Shown here: positions 9,171-18,392 of the stretch, piece by piece
How positions within the stretch are numbered: the first letter of the stretch is position 1
Layout of the letters: each line of letters starts with the position of its first letter
Source: Chara braunii
Lineage: Eukaryota; Streptophyta; Charophyceae; Charales; Characeae
Assembly (NCBI GenBank): GCA_003427395.1
Contig: BFEA01000254.1
Coordinates: 1,002,422 to 1,031,585, forward strand
Length of the DNA: 29,164 bases
Direction: 5' to 3'
Made by a program: the position numbers and the translations under genes
Notes under the pieces: generated by a model
What the model was told of the DNA's origin: nothing
Seen by the model: the letters and a program-made list of their open reading frames with translations, nothing else
The model's database searches: none

Positions 9171-9695
9171 TCACGTGTCTCGTTTCCGTATTAAGTCCCG
9201 TCGTCGTTCATAGACCAGTTCGGAATCCGACGTGGATGGTCGTAGTCGCGTGAGTCTTTCTCTGTGTTCGTCTTCACTCCGCACACGGTAGTGGAAACCC
9301 CTGGTTTCGTAACGCTCAAAACGCTGGCATTCGGTGAATAGAGTGCGCGGCCAGTGGGGTTCTACTGCCGTCCACGGGATGACTATCAACTCATTGAATG
9401 GCAACAATATCGAGTAGGGTGGAAAGTGTGTATCGATAATGACAAACCCAACCTCTACGAACCCTGAACAACGGCTTGCCGGAGGGAAGTAGTATCGACC
9501 GCCGATCTGCACGACAGCTTCTCGTACGTCCCACTCACATACACACGTCCTTTCCTCGTTGTAGGGAAAAGGTCGTGTTGATACGGGAGGTACGGGAGGC
9601 TGACGCCCGATCGAAGGGTGCTTGTCAGTCCACATGTCAATCAATTGCAAAAATTCTGAGACGTCATCAAGGAAAAACACTCGCGCAATCACTAA
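9171..9695 (-). CDS. Unrecognised open frame, about 173 codons
   Basis: I do not recognise this protein. The frame is open for about 525 bases with a balanced, protein-like composition rich in Arg, Glu, Phe, Tyr and Trp, unlike the low-complexity frames elsewhere. Segments include VFFLDDVSEF near the start, YYFPPASRCSGF in the middle and a charged Arg/Glu-rich tail (ERRRDLIRKR). There is no ATG at the left edge: the frame begins after a TGA at 9696-9698, and the first ATG lies about 20 codons in (MWTDKHPSIG). It may therefore be a 3' exon or a fragment of an element. No signal peptide or membrane segment stands out. CT-rich sequence just upstream on the minus strand could serve as a polypyrimidine tract of an acceptor. 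Confidence 0.4.
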   Translation of the reverse strand, partial: LVIARVFFLDDVSEFLQLIDMWTDKHPSIGRQPPVPPVSTRPFPYNEERTCVCEWDVREAVVQIGGRYYFPPASRCSGFVEVGFVIIDTHFPPYSILLPFNELIVIPWTAVEPHWPRTLFTECQRFERYETRGFHYRVRSEDEHRERLTRLRPSTSDSELVYERRRDLIRKRDT

Positions 9696-9893
9696 TCAAT
9701 CCTTTTCGACACGAGAGAGAGAGAGAAAACACTCATTAGCTCGATCATGCATGCAACCGAGGGAATTGTACACACCCATTCACCGTTCACAAGACAAAAG
9801 GATCAATTCCTCGACATCTAGGGATTACCCAGGAAACTAATGGAAGAGTTCCGAAAGAAGTTCGTTCACACAGGAAAACACACAGATTCATTC

Positions 9894-9899
<6 letters not shown>

Positions 9900-9933
<34 letters not shown>
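9900..9933. repeat. (GA)n microsatellite
   Basis: About 17 GA units. Confidence 0.9.
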
Positions 9934-9935
<2 letters not shown>

Positions 9936-11401
9936 AACATCGAGACACATCATCACCCAAAGATAGAGGAGAGAGAGGGAGACGGGGGAGAAATGTCGAG
10001 ATAGAAGATGACAAGATCCAAAAATAGGAAGTTTGGCGTTTCCGCCGTACACTCACTTCCGAGATAAAGATCCGCAACAACAAAGGCGCATTCGTCATTA
10101 ATTCCAATATGGCGCCGGGCCAATCACTCACTCAACTCCAATCAATCGGTCCTCATACCCGCATCGACGATCCCGACCGTCGCGTGCTAACTCCCACCAC
10201 TGCGATCGTCACCCCGCTGACGTAAACTCGACGCGGTTCGCCCAGATCCCACAGTCCGTCGTGGCGATCCAGCGCGCAACCGGCCAGCCTATCGACAGCC
10301 CGACAGGACTTTCCGACTCGCATCAAACACTCTGCCTAGCCACTGCTTCCCGGAAGTTGGCTCAGGAGTCGAGAACGTAAGAGAGTTTTGCGGGCGCGTT
10401 TGCGGAATTTATAGAGGCGAGGAGGGAGACAAGGGAGAGAGAAGGCAGGGGGAAAGTCGAAGTGTAAGGAGAGAAGCAGGAGGAGAAGACTTTGAGAAGA
10501 GCGCGCCGTGGAAGCCATGTTGATCCCTCGAGACTCAAGGTTCAACCAATCAGATTCGTCGCGCAATAGAAAGATCCTATTGATCGTCGTACCTGATTGG
10601 TGAGCGGGAGTTATCGAAGGATCGACCGGGCATCGTGCGCTGAGTTCGGAGGGTGAGAAGAAAAGGCGCGAGAAGTAGCGCAAGACGGGTCCAAGATTCA
10701 GATGATCAAGAAAGGGAAAATGGGCGCGCAAAGAGTAGAGCGGGAGAGAGAGAGAGAGGAAGAAAAACAGTTACGAGGAGAGAGGAGGAGGAGGGGGAAG
10801 GAAAAAGGAGCGCGGGAGAGAGCGACGCGGGGGTCAGGGAGGAGAAAGCTTTGCATGCGCGGCGCCGTCAACAAAAAAAAAAAAGAGAAAGGCACCGAAA
10901 CAGTTACAGCTTGCCTACATCCTAAGCCAATTCAAAATTGAAATCACCATATCCGTGCGCGAAAGAGCAACGCGGGAAAAGAAAGTCCTACGCCTATTCG
11001 TATCCCCACAAAATTCCGAGAGTTTTCCCCAACGCGACCAAGAACATTCACACACAAAAAGGACACTTCGAAGTTCCGCTTATCCCGGAATTCCCAACTG
11101 CCGGGCCCAATTCCCAGTGCGCTCGCTAAGGCGCGTGTAAATTCCTATGCATTTCCCGACGTGCAAAAAGAAAAAAAAAGCAGAACCGAAGAATCACAAA
11201 CGCTTCTGGAAGATGGGGGCTCGAGACGCGGCACCCGAAATCAAGAAAACAAAACGGAGTCTTTATGGGGTGGGTAGGATACAAGCGAAAAGGGTACGAA
11301 AGACAGCACGGGTTCGGGAAGTAGTTCGTCACATCCTGGCAAAGAAAACCCCTTCGCGATTTCGAAGTCCCCTTCCTCCCGAGTCCCAACTAACTTTGTG
11401 C
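9934..11401. other. GC-richer, promoter-like intergenic sequence up to the assembly gap
   Basis: CpG content is visibly higher than in the rest of the window. CCAAT words occur at about 10118, 10140 and 10547, and an inverted one (ATTGG) at 10596-10600. Purine-rich runs occupy 10380-10500 and 10735-10850. No open frame has family resemblance. It could be the 5' region of a host gene interrupted by the gap. Confidence 0.4.
10545..10601. promoter_or_regulatory. Inverted pair of CCAAT boxes
   Basis: ACCAATCAG (10545-10553) and CTGATTGGT (10593-10601) are perfect reverse complements 39 bases apart. CCAAT boxes bind NF-Y, and the CCAATCAG context is close to its preferred site. The arrangement would suit a bidirectional or two-site promoter, but no flanking gene is identified. 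Confidence 0.4.
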
Positions 11402-11664
11402 NNNNNNNNNNNNNNNNNNNNNNNNNNNNNNNNNNNNNNNNNNNNNNNNNNNNNNNNNNNNNNNNNNNNNNNNNNNNNNNNNNNNNNNNNNNNNNNNNNN
11501 NNNNNNNNNNNNNNNNNNNNNNNNNNNNNNNNNNNNNNNNNNNNNNNNNNNNNNNNNNNNNNNNNNNNNNNNNNNNNNNNNNNNNNNNNNNNNNNNNNNN
11601 NNNNNNNNNNNNNNNNNNNNNNNNNNNNNNNNNNNNNNNNNNNNNNNNNNNNNNNNNNNNNNNN
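11402..11664. other. Assembly gap
   Basis: Run of 263 N. Open frames crossing it are meaningless. Confidence 0.99.
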
Positions 11665-11688
11665 CCTCCCCTCCCCTCCCCTCCCCTG
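11665..11688. repeat. (CCCCT)n tract, G-quadruplex-capable on the minus strand
   Basis: Five-base CCCCT units start directly at the gap edge, so the gap may have been caused by a longer tract of this kind. Confidence 0.8.
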
Positions 11689-12300
11689 CTTCCCCCTCAA
11701 GCCCCACTGGCAAGATGATGAGAAAGGAGGAGGAAACCCTAGCTTTGCGGCGGAGGAATGATGACGGCTGGGGCAGGTGTATCACATGGTAGCAGCAGCC
11801 ACAACATGACATGACCCGAGTGGGCACACTGCCCGGTACAGGCAACAGCAGCCACTGTGTCACACTTGGTATCAGCTGCCATGACACGATAAGGCCTGGA
11901 CGGGCACTTTCCCCACCAAACGCATCATCAGCCACGGGTCACAAGACCCTCGAGGAAGACCACGAACGGCCCAAGTGCCACCCTCGGTACTACTCGATAC
12001 CCAGACAGTTACAAAGGGAAGATGCTAATAACTACACGATCACTTGTGGTGGCCTATTTCTAGGCTGAAGAGGTATTGCCCCCATAAGCTCCAAATGAAC
12101 ACTGCAAATGATTTTCAGGGAAGGGATACAGACTCGTGGAATACAGCAAGACTAAAGGGAAAAGGGACGAACAGGATGAGAGCAAGGTCTTGTCATTTCC
12201 AGGAATAGGGCTAGGCCGAAACTAAGGAGAGATTCCTACTAAGCGAAGGGCATCTCTTGCAGTCCCAAGGGAAACAGTCGTTCCAAGACAGGAAGACTAA
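11689..12300. other. No gene; imperfect internal repeat
   Basis: Two imperfect blocks about 83 bases apart (near 11783-11836 and 11866-11916) share CACWTGGTAKCAGCWGCC and a later GGGCAC. The second contains TTGGTATCAG, which resembles a primer-binding site but is explained by the repeat. The remainder is unassigned. Confidence 0.45.
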
Positions 12301-12334
12301 TGACTATGGCCCCGGCACATGGTACTGCAATGCT

Positions 12335-12500
12335 GTTTCCAAGGGATGCTGGACCCGGTTTCCAGCAGGTGCCGCTCCCCACGAATAGATGGAGCAGCCC
12401 AATAGCCAATGCCTCAATCCCGGCGGTTCTCTTACCACCACCAGGATAGTGGACTTGCGAAAGGGCTTTTCTTCAAAAAAAAAAAAGAAGAAGAAGAAGA
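12335..12500 (+). repeat. LINE-tail/SINE-like repeat (family A), plus orientation
   Basis: Shares GGAYGCTGGACCCGKTTTCCAGC and CTCCCCACNAATAGATGGAGC with copies at 13103-13235, 14640-14735 and 17540-17682. An A-rich tail ending in AAG repeats follows at 12475-12502. The same sequence ends the LINE 3' untranslated part at 13103, so it is either that LINE's 3' end or a SINE that borrowed it. Confidence 0.65.
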
Positions 12501-12549
12501 AGATATTCACTTTGTCTGTTCTCCTTATTACACTCATTCGTAGGCATTT

Positions 12550-12880
12550 ACTAGTAGTACCCAAGAGGAGGAAGGAAGGAAAAGGGTAGGGGGTGGAGTT
12601 TTATATGAAGCGAGGGGGGGGTGAGGGAGAAGGGACAGAGGAGGGGAAGATGAGGGGAAGTGGAAGAGTGTGTATGTGTGTGTGCAAGTATGCCAACAAA
12701 GCCGCAAGGCCAAAGCCACAAGGCAAAACACACAAGAGTCACAAGTTCAACAAAAAGACAGAGACCGGAAAAAAATGATGAATAGTGAGGATTGACAGAT
12801 TGAGAGCTCTTTCTTGATTCTATGGGTGGTGGTAAGGGGAAAAAGAAAAAAGAAAAAAAAAAAGAAAAAAAAGAAAAAGA
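12550..12880. other. Purine-rich and simple-sequence stretch
   Basis: GGGA-rich, short TG repeats, and an A-rich tract at 12840-12885. No gene is supported. Confidence 0.5.
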
Positions 12881-12897
12881 AAACTGCTGATGAAAGA

Positions 12898-13075
12898 GAT
12901 TGTTTCATTGGACTCGCAGCGACTCAGCAGGAGGCTGAACCCTCCACAATCTGTGAAATTCCCGAAGCTATGCTTTTGGGTCATAAACCCTTCAACCCTT
13001 GTCGAAAGCAGACTGCAGAACACCACAAGCAACGACTCAGTGGAGCATTAGGCAATTCTGCCTGGGCAACCCAAC
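12898..13075. repeat. Dispersed repeat (family B), further copy
   Basis: TGTTTCATTGG...GACTCAGCAGGAGGCTGA matches the block at 146-195 at roughly 80 percent by eye. The poly(T) of the neighbouring LINE starts at its right edge (13076), so it may be the insertion target. Confidence 0.55.
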
Positions 13076-13102
13076 TTTTTTTTTTTTTTTTTTTTTTTTT
13101 TT
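13076..13102 (-). repeat. LINE poly(A) tail (27 T on plus strand)
   Basis: On the minus strand this poly(A) directly follows the LINE 3' untranslated region that begins after the stop at 13657. Confidence 0.7.
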
Positions 13103-13656
13103 GACACCCCCCCTGCAGTGTTAGTGGTGCTGGTAAGAGCAGACACCACTAGCACCCGGGGAGAGGCTCCATCTATTGGTGGGGAGCTTCACCTGCTGGA
13201 AAACGGGCCCAGCGTCCCACATACAAAATTGATGAGCATGAACAGAAGGAATGAGCAACCTGCCAGCATTGATTACTCTGGCTTCCAGAGGATTAACTGT
13301 GCAGGTTTGTTTGAGAACAGGGAGGAGACCTCTTCATCCAAAACTAGATGCCAGATATCCCCTGCTGAATAACCTAGTTCCTCCCTGTTTCTTAGGAAGC
13401 TTGAAGAAACTGTGTTCCAGAAGCAGCGTTAACTGCCTCAGAACTGGATTGTTGTAGAATACTTTGATTCCCCACTCCACCTCCACAAGTTATGGTCAAC
13501 CCTTTCTCCCTCGGGGGGCACTGAGAGGCAGGGCCGTCTTGAGGTGAGACTGTGTGATCCAAGCAACAGCGATGCAACAGAGATGGAACACAAAATCGGG
13601 AAAGGGGAGGGGGACCAGATAGGATGACCAGACAGGTGAGATTTGGCAGGGTCGGG
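13103..13656 (-). mobile_element. LINE 3' untranslated region
   Basis: Lies between the LINE stop codon and its poly(A) on the minus strand. The distal 130 bases (13103-13235) are family A sequence, the same block found alone at 12335, 14640 and 17540. Confidence 0.55.
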
Positions 13657-14592
13657 TCAAACAAGGGACTCGACAAGAGCCAGTGGATGAGGGGGGAAGG
13701 GATCGGGGAAGTCCGCCGGGGGACGTAGCGGGAAGGAGGGTTCTATCATCGTCCAGTCCATAAACAGCAGCCGGTAATCCCATACTACTACCCTCTCCTG
13801 TTGCTGGGCCTCTTGCTTTCTACCACTCCATTCCACTCTGGCTATCCATCCTCCTTCTGCCCCTCCTAACCAGTTGGTGCAGAAGGAGGTGATGGCTCGT
13901 TCTATGTCCCTCGTCATTTGTAGCAGGTCCAGCTTAATCTTCACTTCCTGCCACCTGCTCATTATTTCCATTTGGACTTGTTGTCGGATTTGGTCAGTCG
14001 TTTCTGCCCCCTCCATCCTCACCCCCTCAAGTGCCATTAGGCAGCGCTGCCACCAAAGTCCCCATAGTACTGCCCTTCGTCCCAAATTATACATATTTTC
14101 CACGAAGGGTGATTCTCTCTGTGCCTGTGGCCAATGGCCCACTAGAATGGCTCTCCAGGACCATGGCCATGGTGGGTCTGGTATCATCGTTCTCCATATC
14201 CGATCCCACCATCGCCACGTAAGCTGCGCCGTAGGGCACTGCATAAAAATGTGCTCTATAGCTTCGGCTCTTTTTTGAATGGGGAAGGCACTCAGGCACC
14301 ATGGACACCAGGGTACCGCCTGACCTTTCTGTTCCAGATTCATGTGATCTATGAGCCAGTCCATGGTGGGTAAACAACGATGCACAATCTGCCACTGCAG
14401 GGAGGAGATCTTAGCTGGTTTGGTCTTACCTCCCTGAAACCACCGAATCGGTGTAAGCAAGTTCCTGTCTACTTTAAGATGCTTGGCCCATCGATCCATT
14501 ATTACATCCCTTAACGGACGTTTGGGCCTCAACAACCCATATGTGGACTTGACCGAGAGCTTATGTGGGTAGGTGTAACGGAGGGGGTTGGT
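13657..14592 (-). pseudogene. LINE ORF2 C-terminus with reverse-transcriptase zinc-binding domain
   Basis: 5'-truncated end of a non-LTR retrotransposon polyprotein. The open frame is 14670-13657 (337 codons). Its first 26 or so residues come from a T-run and flanking repeat, so the element proper starts near 14592. The zf-RVT region (about 14409-14191) reads KISSLQWQIVHRCLP, then CPWC (residues 122-125), EH (139-140) and C145, followed by TWRWWDRIW, a typical layout. The rest is Trp-rich with a charged helix-like part. The frame is open to its stop, so this is a fairly young but 5'-truncated copy. No endonuclease or reverse-transcriptase catalytic core is present, so it cannot move by itself. 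Confidence 0.8.
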
Positions 14593-14619
14593 GCACAATG
14601 CCAAAGCTAACATTAAAAA

Positions 14620-14735
14620 ACAAAAAAAAAAAAACACACCCTCTCGTCCTAGTTGTGGTGATAAGATCATACTCTACTAGCAGCAGGGGGGAAGCTCCAT
14701 CTATTGGTGGGGAGCATCACCTGCTGGACATCCAG
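14620..14735 (-). repeat. Family A repeat, minus orientation, with T-rich end
   Basis: Contains CTCCATCTATTGGTGGGGAG and CACCTGCTGG as in the other copies. In element orientation its tail is T-rich rather than A-rich, unlike the other three copies. It is joined to the truncated 5' end of the LINE at about 14592. Confidence 0.6.
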
Positions 14736-14864
14736 AAAAAATGTCAGGACAGTATCTGAGAAATGCCTGAAATAGAATGCAGGTATAACTGCCAGCAATA
14801 ATATCCGGGAGTTTTGCTGCGCAGTCTCCATGTAATGTTTGGTTTGGCCAGGGAAGCGCCAATC

Positions 14865-15026
14865 GTCTGTGGAATTGTGAATTGCATGATATGTGAAAGA
14901 TGGCTGCACAACGCCAAAGCTAAGTGCATGGACCAACAGTGCAAGCAGAATCAAATGGACAGGAGCAAAGGCCTGCAGATGATGGTAATATAATGTCTGT
15001 GGAATTGTGAATTGCATGATATGTGA
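14865..15026. repeat. 32-bp direct repeat, two identical copies 130 bp apart
   Basis: 14865-14896 and 14995-15026 are identical. Both begin GTCTGTGGAATTGTG and end CATGATATGTGA. Confidence 0.9.
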
Positions 15027-15074
15027 TAAGCAATGTATGCGAAACACTTGAATAATGAGGTTGAAAGAGAAGGA

Positions 15075-15076
<2 letters not shown>

Positions 15077-15143
<67 letters not shown>
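15077..15143. repeat. (GA)n microsatellite
   Basis: About 33 GA units. The complementary strand yields a poly Leu/Ser frame that is not a gene. Confidence 0.95.
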
Positions 15144-15146
<3 letters not shown>

Positions 15147-15416
15147 AGAGAGAGGAAATAAAAAGAAGAGGGAGAAAGAGGAACAGAACATGTCATGATC
15201 ATGATGAAAAGCATTTGACATGGACTTGACTGAATCAATTTGACTTTTTTGGTGCTGAAAGAAACTAGGAAGTTAGGAACAGTTTCGCATTGCAATGCAA
15301 TGCCCAGAAGAATTGAGCCGGAGAGAGAAGAGTAGATAGATTGATAGGGAAAGACTCCGAAAGAGAGAATGGGGATGACCAAATCAATTTCATGCTAACA
15401 AAACTAGTGCGAGTAT

Positions 15417-15487
15417 GCCCTTAGGGCATCAAATAATCCATGTTAAAAAACATAGTACCAGTAATAAGCCCCTAGGGCATCAAATAA
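15417..15487. repeat. Two copies of a palindromic GCCCYTAGGGC motif
   Basis: GCCCTTAGGGCATCAAATAA (15417-15436) and GCCCCTAGGGCATCAAATAA (15468-15487) differ by one base and lie 51 bases apart. Each carries its own small palindrome. Confidence 0.8.
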
Positions 15488-15649
15488 ACAACCCCTGACA
15501 GGCACGCGCCAACCAAGGCAAAGGCTCTCTAAACTGGATTCCTCCTCAGTTTCTTAGAACATACCCATGTTCGTTTTGTACTCGAGCAGACACTTTGCAT
15601 CTGATCTATCGCCAGAGTGGACCCAAAGGCACAATGGAAATCAGAGGCC

Positions 15650-15653
<4 letters not shown>

Positions 15654-15704
<51 letters not shown>
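15654..15704. repeat. Poly(T), 51 bases, with near direct repeats on both sides
   Basis: CAGAGGCCGCTCT (15643-15655) precedes and CAGAGGGCCACTCT (15706-15719) follows. This resembles an imperfect target-site duplication around a poly(A) insertion on the minus strand. Confidence 0.75.
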
Positions 15705-15706
<2 letters not shown>

Positions 15707-15719
15707 AGAGGGCCACTCT

Positions 15720-17535
15720 TATTTGGCAACCATGTTCATTCCAAGAAAACACTTTGGGTCCACAAAGAGGTTCAAGGTCGTGTCCTCAGAACCGATTTTC
15801 AAGAGAGCAGTGGAACGAGAAATGAGATTAGCAAATACTAATCACGACAATTTTCCATGTCCGTCCTTGAGTTTTAAGATTTTTCAAGTGCGGTGGGATG
15901 AAACCCTCAGCCTTGGGGACTCAGGTGATTCTGAGTTAGTTATTTGGTGCCCCAGACTCCTGTGGGAGGCAGCAGTGCGGAACCTTGGACAATGGGCAAA
16001 AGCCTGATCCAACAATATAGGCGTGAGTTAAGAAGGGGATTCAATATTTATCTTGTAAACTTGTAAAGCTCTTTCGTCCATAGCGAGCTTATGATGAAAC
16101 CGCAGCAGTCCACTGTATTCAAAATTCAGTAGTGCGTTCCAAGTTCATGTTCACATTTTCTGGTCTATAGTGTGGTCATACATCGCTTGCTAATTCCTGT
16201 GCATTCGTAATGAAATTATTAGTCCTAGTCATTTGTTGCCCGCCCTCCTCCTATATCTTTTGCTCGTGTCCACCTTTTTGTATGCAGTACTGAGTACACC
16301 CATGAACCATTGAAATACGCACCCAAATTCACATGTGCAAGTGCAGGTTAATCTTGCTAGGTCCGCATACCCATATTTTCTCGTCTCAAACACTTTAGGA
16401 GTAAACAAAGAGTGCAGTCCGCATATCCATAACTCCATGCTGGGATTTCCATCAGCCTGCCTTTGATAAATACTTCAACCAAGTCATCAGAGGGCCGGGG
16501 GCTTCTTTCCTGCTTTGTCTCTGGTGGTCTCATTACTTAGTTCATGTGTTTATTGGAGGCGGACTCATGTAGTTCATGTGTTTATTGGAGGCGGGCTTAT
16601 GTACCACAATTATGGTTTCTTGCTTCAGAAACCTGTTCCTGAGGGTACTTTGCAGATTGTAGAAGATGGGAAAGAAAATATGATCTGCACTTTGGGGATA
16701 ATTTTCTTGTAGAGACGATATCCAGAGGAGGACAGACATGGAGAGAAGGAAGTCCCAAGGGACTACCACCTCAGATTTAAGGAGTGGTTGTCGATAGACT
16801 CAGGCATCCCGTTGAGACTGGCAGAGGATTTTTCAGACCCCTTCCCTCCGCACCCGGGATCTCTCGAAATACGCCTGTAAGCCCCTGCCCATTGATAATT
16901 CCTTTTTCTCTCCACCCTTTTTTCGTCTGGGCAGTGTTTGGGCTTTGTAAGGAGAGAAGGGAGGAAGAGAGAGTAAGTGAGGAAGAGAGTGAGAGGAAAA
17001 GCTGGCGCTTAGATAGATCGGGAGTGAGATTTTGGATGGGGACCATCTTTCCTCCCCCACCTGCTCTAGTTCAGTCCTCGTTCACCTTGTCTAACACTTC
17101 CTGTCTGTCCTTGCCGCCTGTTTTTTCTGTTTCTTAGTTCTGGTTTTGTGTTGTAATTTACTTTACTCTGATTGTGTCATTGCAGCCACACTCTGTTTTC
17201 TTTTGGTCAGGCTGCTCTAAAAACTCGTTGCCAGTGTGGGAGTGTGACATTCGGGTAGGACCGATGGAGGTCAGTGTCGAAAGGCAGGTGTCCTGGGGGG
17301 ATGGCAGGGAGTCGGTAGGGATAACCACTGGTGCCCCCCAGTGGCCGCCCCTGCCACCCTGACCAGGCACGACGTTGGGGAAGGAGACGAGGACCATCAG
17401 CTCTTGGTTCCAGATTTCGGGTCATGCTCACACCTGCTCAGTCAATCCTCTGGTTCCCAGAGCAATCAATGCTGGCAGGCATCCTCTAGACACCATCCAG
17501 TTTTTTCTATGCATCATTCTGTATCAATTTCTGTA
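15720..17535. other. No gene recognised; a short tandem repeat at 16538-16601
   Basis: Several short frames have no family resemblance. A 32-bp unit starting TAGTTCATGTGTTTATTGG occurs twice in tandem (16538-16569 and 16570-16601, two differences). The rest looks like unique or old, decayed sequence. Confidence 0.5.
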
Positions 17536-17539
17536 TGGG

Positions 17540-17682
17540 ACGCTGGACCCATTTTCCAGCAAGTGATGCTCCCCACTAATAGATGGAGCCTCTCCCCAGG
17601 TGCTAGCAATGACTGCGCTAAACACCATCGCTAGCACTGGTGGGTCTGTTTTTGAAGAAAAAAAAAAAGAAAAAAAAAAAAG
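17540..17682 (+). repeat. Family A repeat with A-rich tail
   Basis: GGGACGCTGGACCCATTTTCCAGC and CTCCCCACTAATAGATGGAGC match the other copies. AAAAAAAAAAAGAAAAAAAAAAAA follows at 17657-17682 as the tail. Confidence 0.7.
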
Positions 17683-18237
17683 CCCCAATCCGCAAAAGGA
17701 AAAGCCCCACACCAGTAATTCTATGCATAACCCACGTGCAGTAGAAGCTGATCCTCATCCTCCCCAGTCCCTCAACCATCCCATGTCTATAAAAACACCC
17801 ATCAACCAGCCTAATAAGGAAGCCACCGCTTGACACGACGTTTCAAAAAGGACGAGTGGCTGCTGCTCTTGTCGTAGTCACCGTAGATGTCGACGATACG
17901 AACTTTGGGCATGTGAGAGAACTCGGCAATGACAGCGCAAACACTTCCACTGTGTGATGGGACCTCCCGAGAGATAATCTATGAATTGACAGGGCCCAGC
18001 CCCCGGGCCCAGGTAAGAGTTGTATCGTTACTTAAACTCCATCGACATATCTGAAACGATTTTCACCTTAGCAGTAGCAGATGCAGATCGCAGGGCTCCA
18101 TCCCTAGCCCTGTTCTCACCCGTGTACAGTATCAAGTCGACCCTGTGTGTTTGAACCGGCGACCTGTGTCTTGGTAGTTGACTGGTGTCTGTCGTAGGTC
18201 TATGTAGTTCTCCGGTTTCGACCACTAGGTCTGTTGA

Positions 18238-18392
18238 GTAGGGGTCGCAGCTGTGTAGGGGTCGTAGCTGTGGCAATTCTGAAAGGTCAAAGTCGTAGCT
18301 GCTACAGTTTTGAAAGGCCAAGTCTGTAGACTTGGCCTTTCGAGCGTTGCTCACATTAGACCAGAGGTAAGTGGGCAAGTGGGCAAGTGGGT
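18238..18392. repeat. Cluster of short tandem repeats and a perfect 30-bp palindrome
   Basis: A 17-bp unit (GTAGGGGTCGYAGCTGT) occurs twice at 18238-18271. A perfect inverted repeat with 14-bp arms, GAAAGGCCAAGTCT at 18312-18325 and its complement at 18328-18341, has a 2-base centre. An 8-bp unit AAGTGGGC repeats three times at 18369-18392. Confidence 0.85.

Noticed and set aside
11866-11885. TTGGTATCAG as a second primer-binding site
   Set aside because: It belongs to an imperfect local repeat (sister at about 11785 with different bases), matches the tRNA-Met complement for only nine bases, and has no LTR end nearby.
11147-11935. Open frames crossing 11402-11664
   Set aside because: They are held open by the unknown bases of the assembly gap.
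14667-15221. 184-codon minus-strand frame
   Set aside because: Half of it is poly Leu/Ser from the GA microsatellite and part is the duplicated 32-mer.
15567-16007. 146-codon plus-strand frame
   Set aside because: It contains a poly-Phe stretch from the 51-base T run. The downstream 90 codons are protein-like, but I see no family match or conservation.
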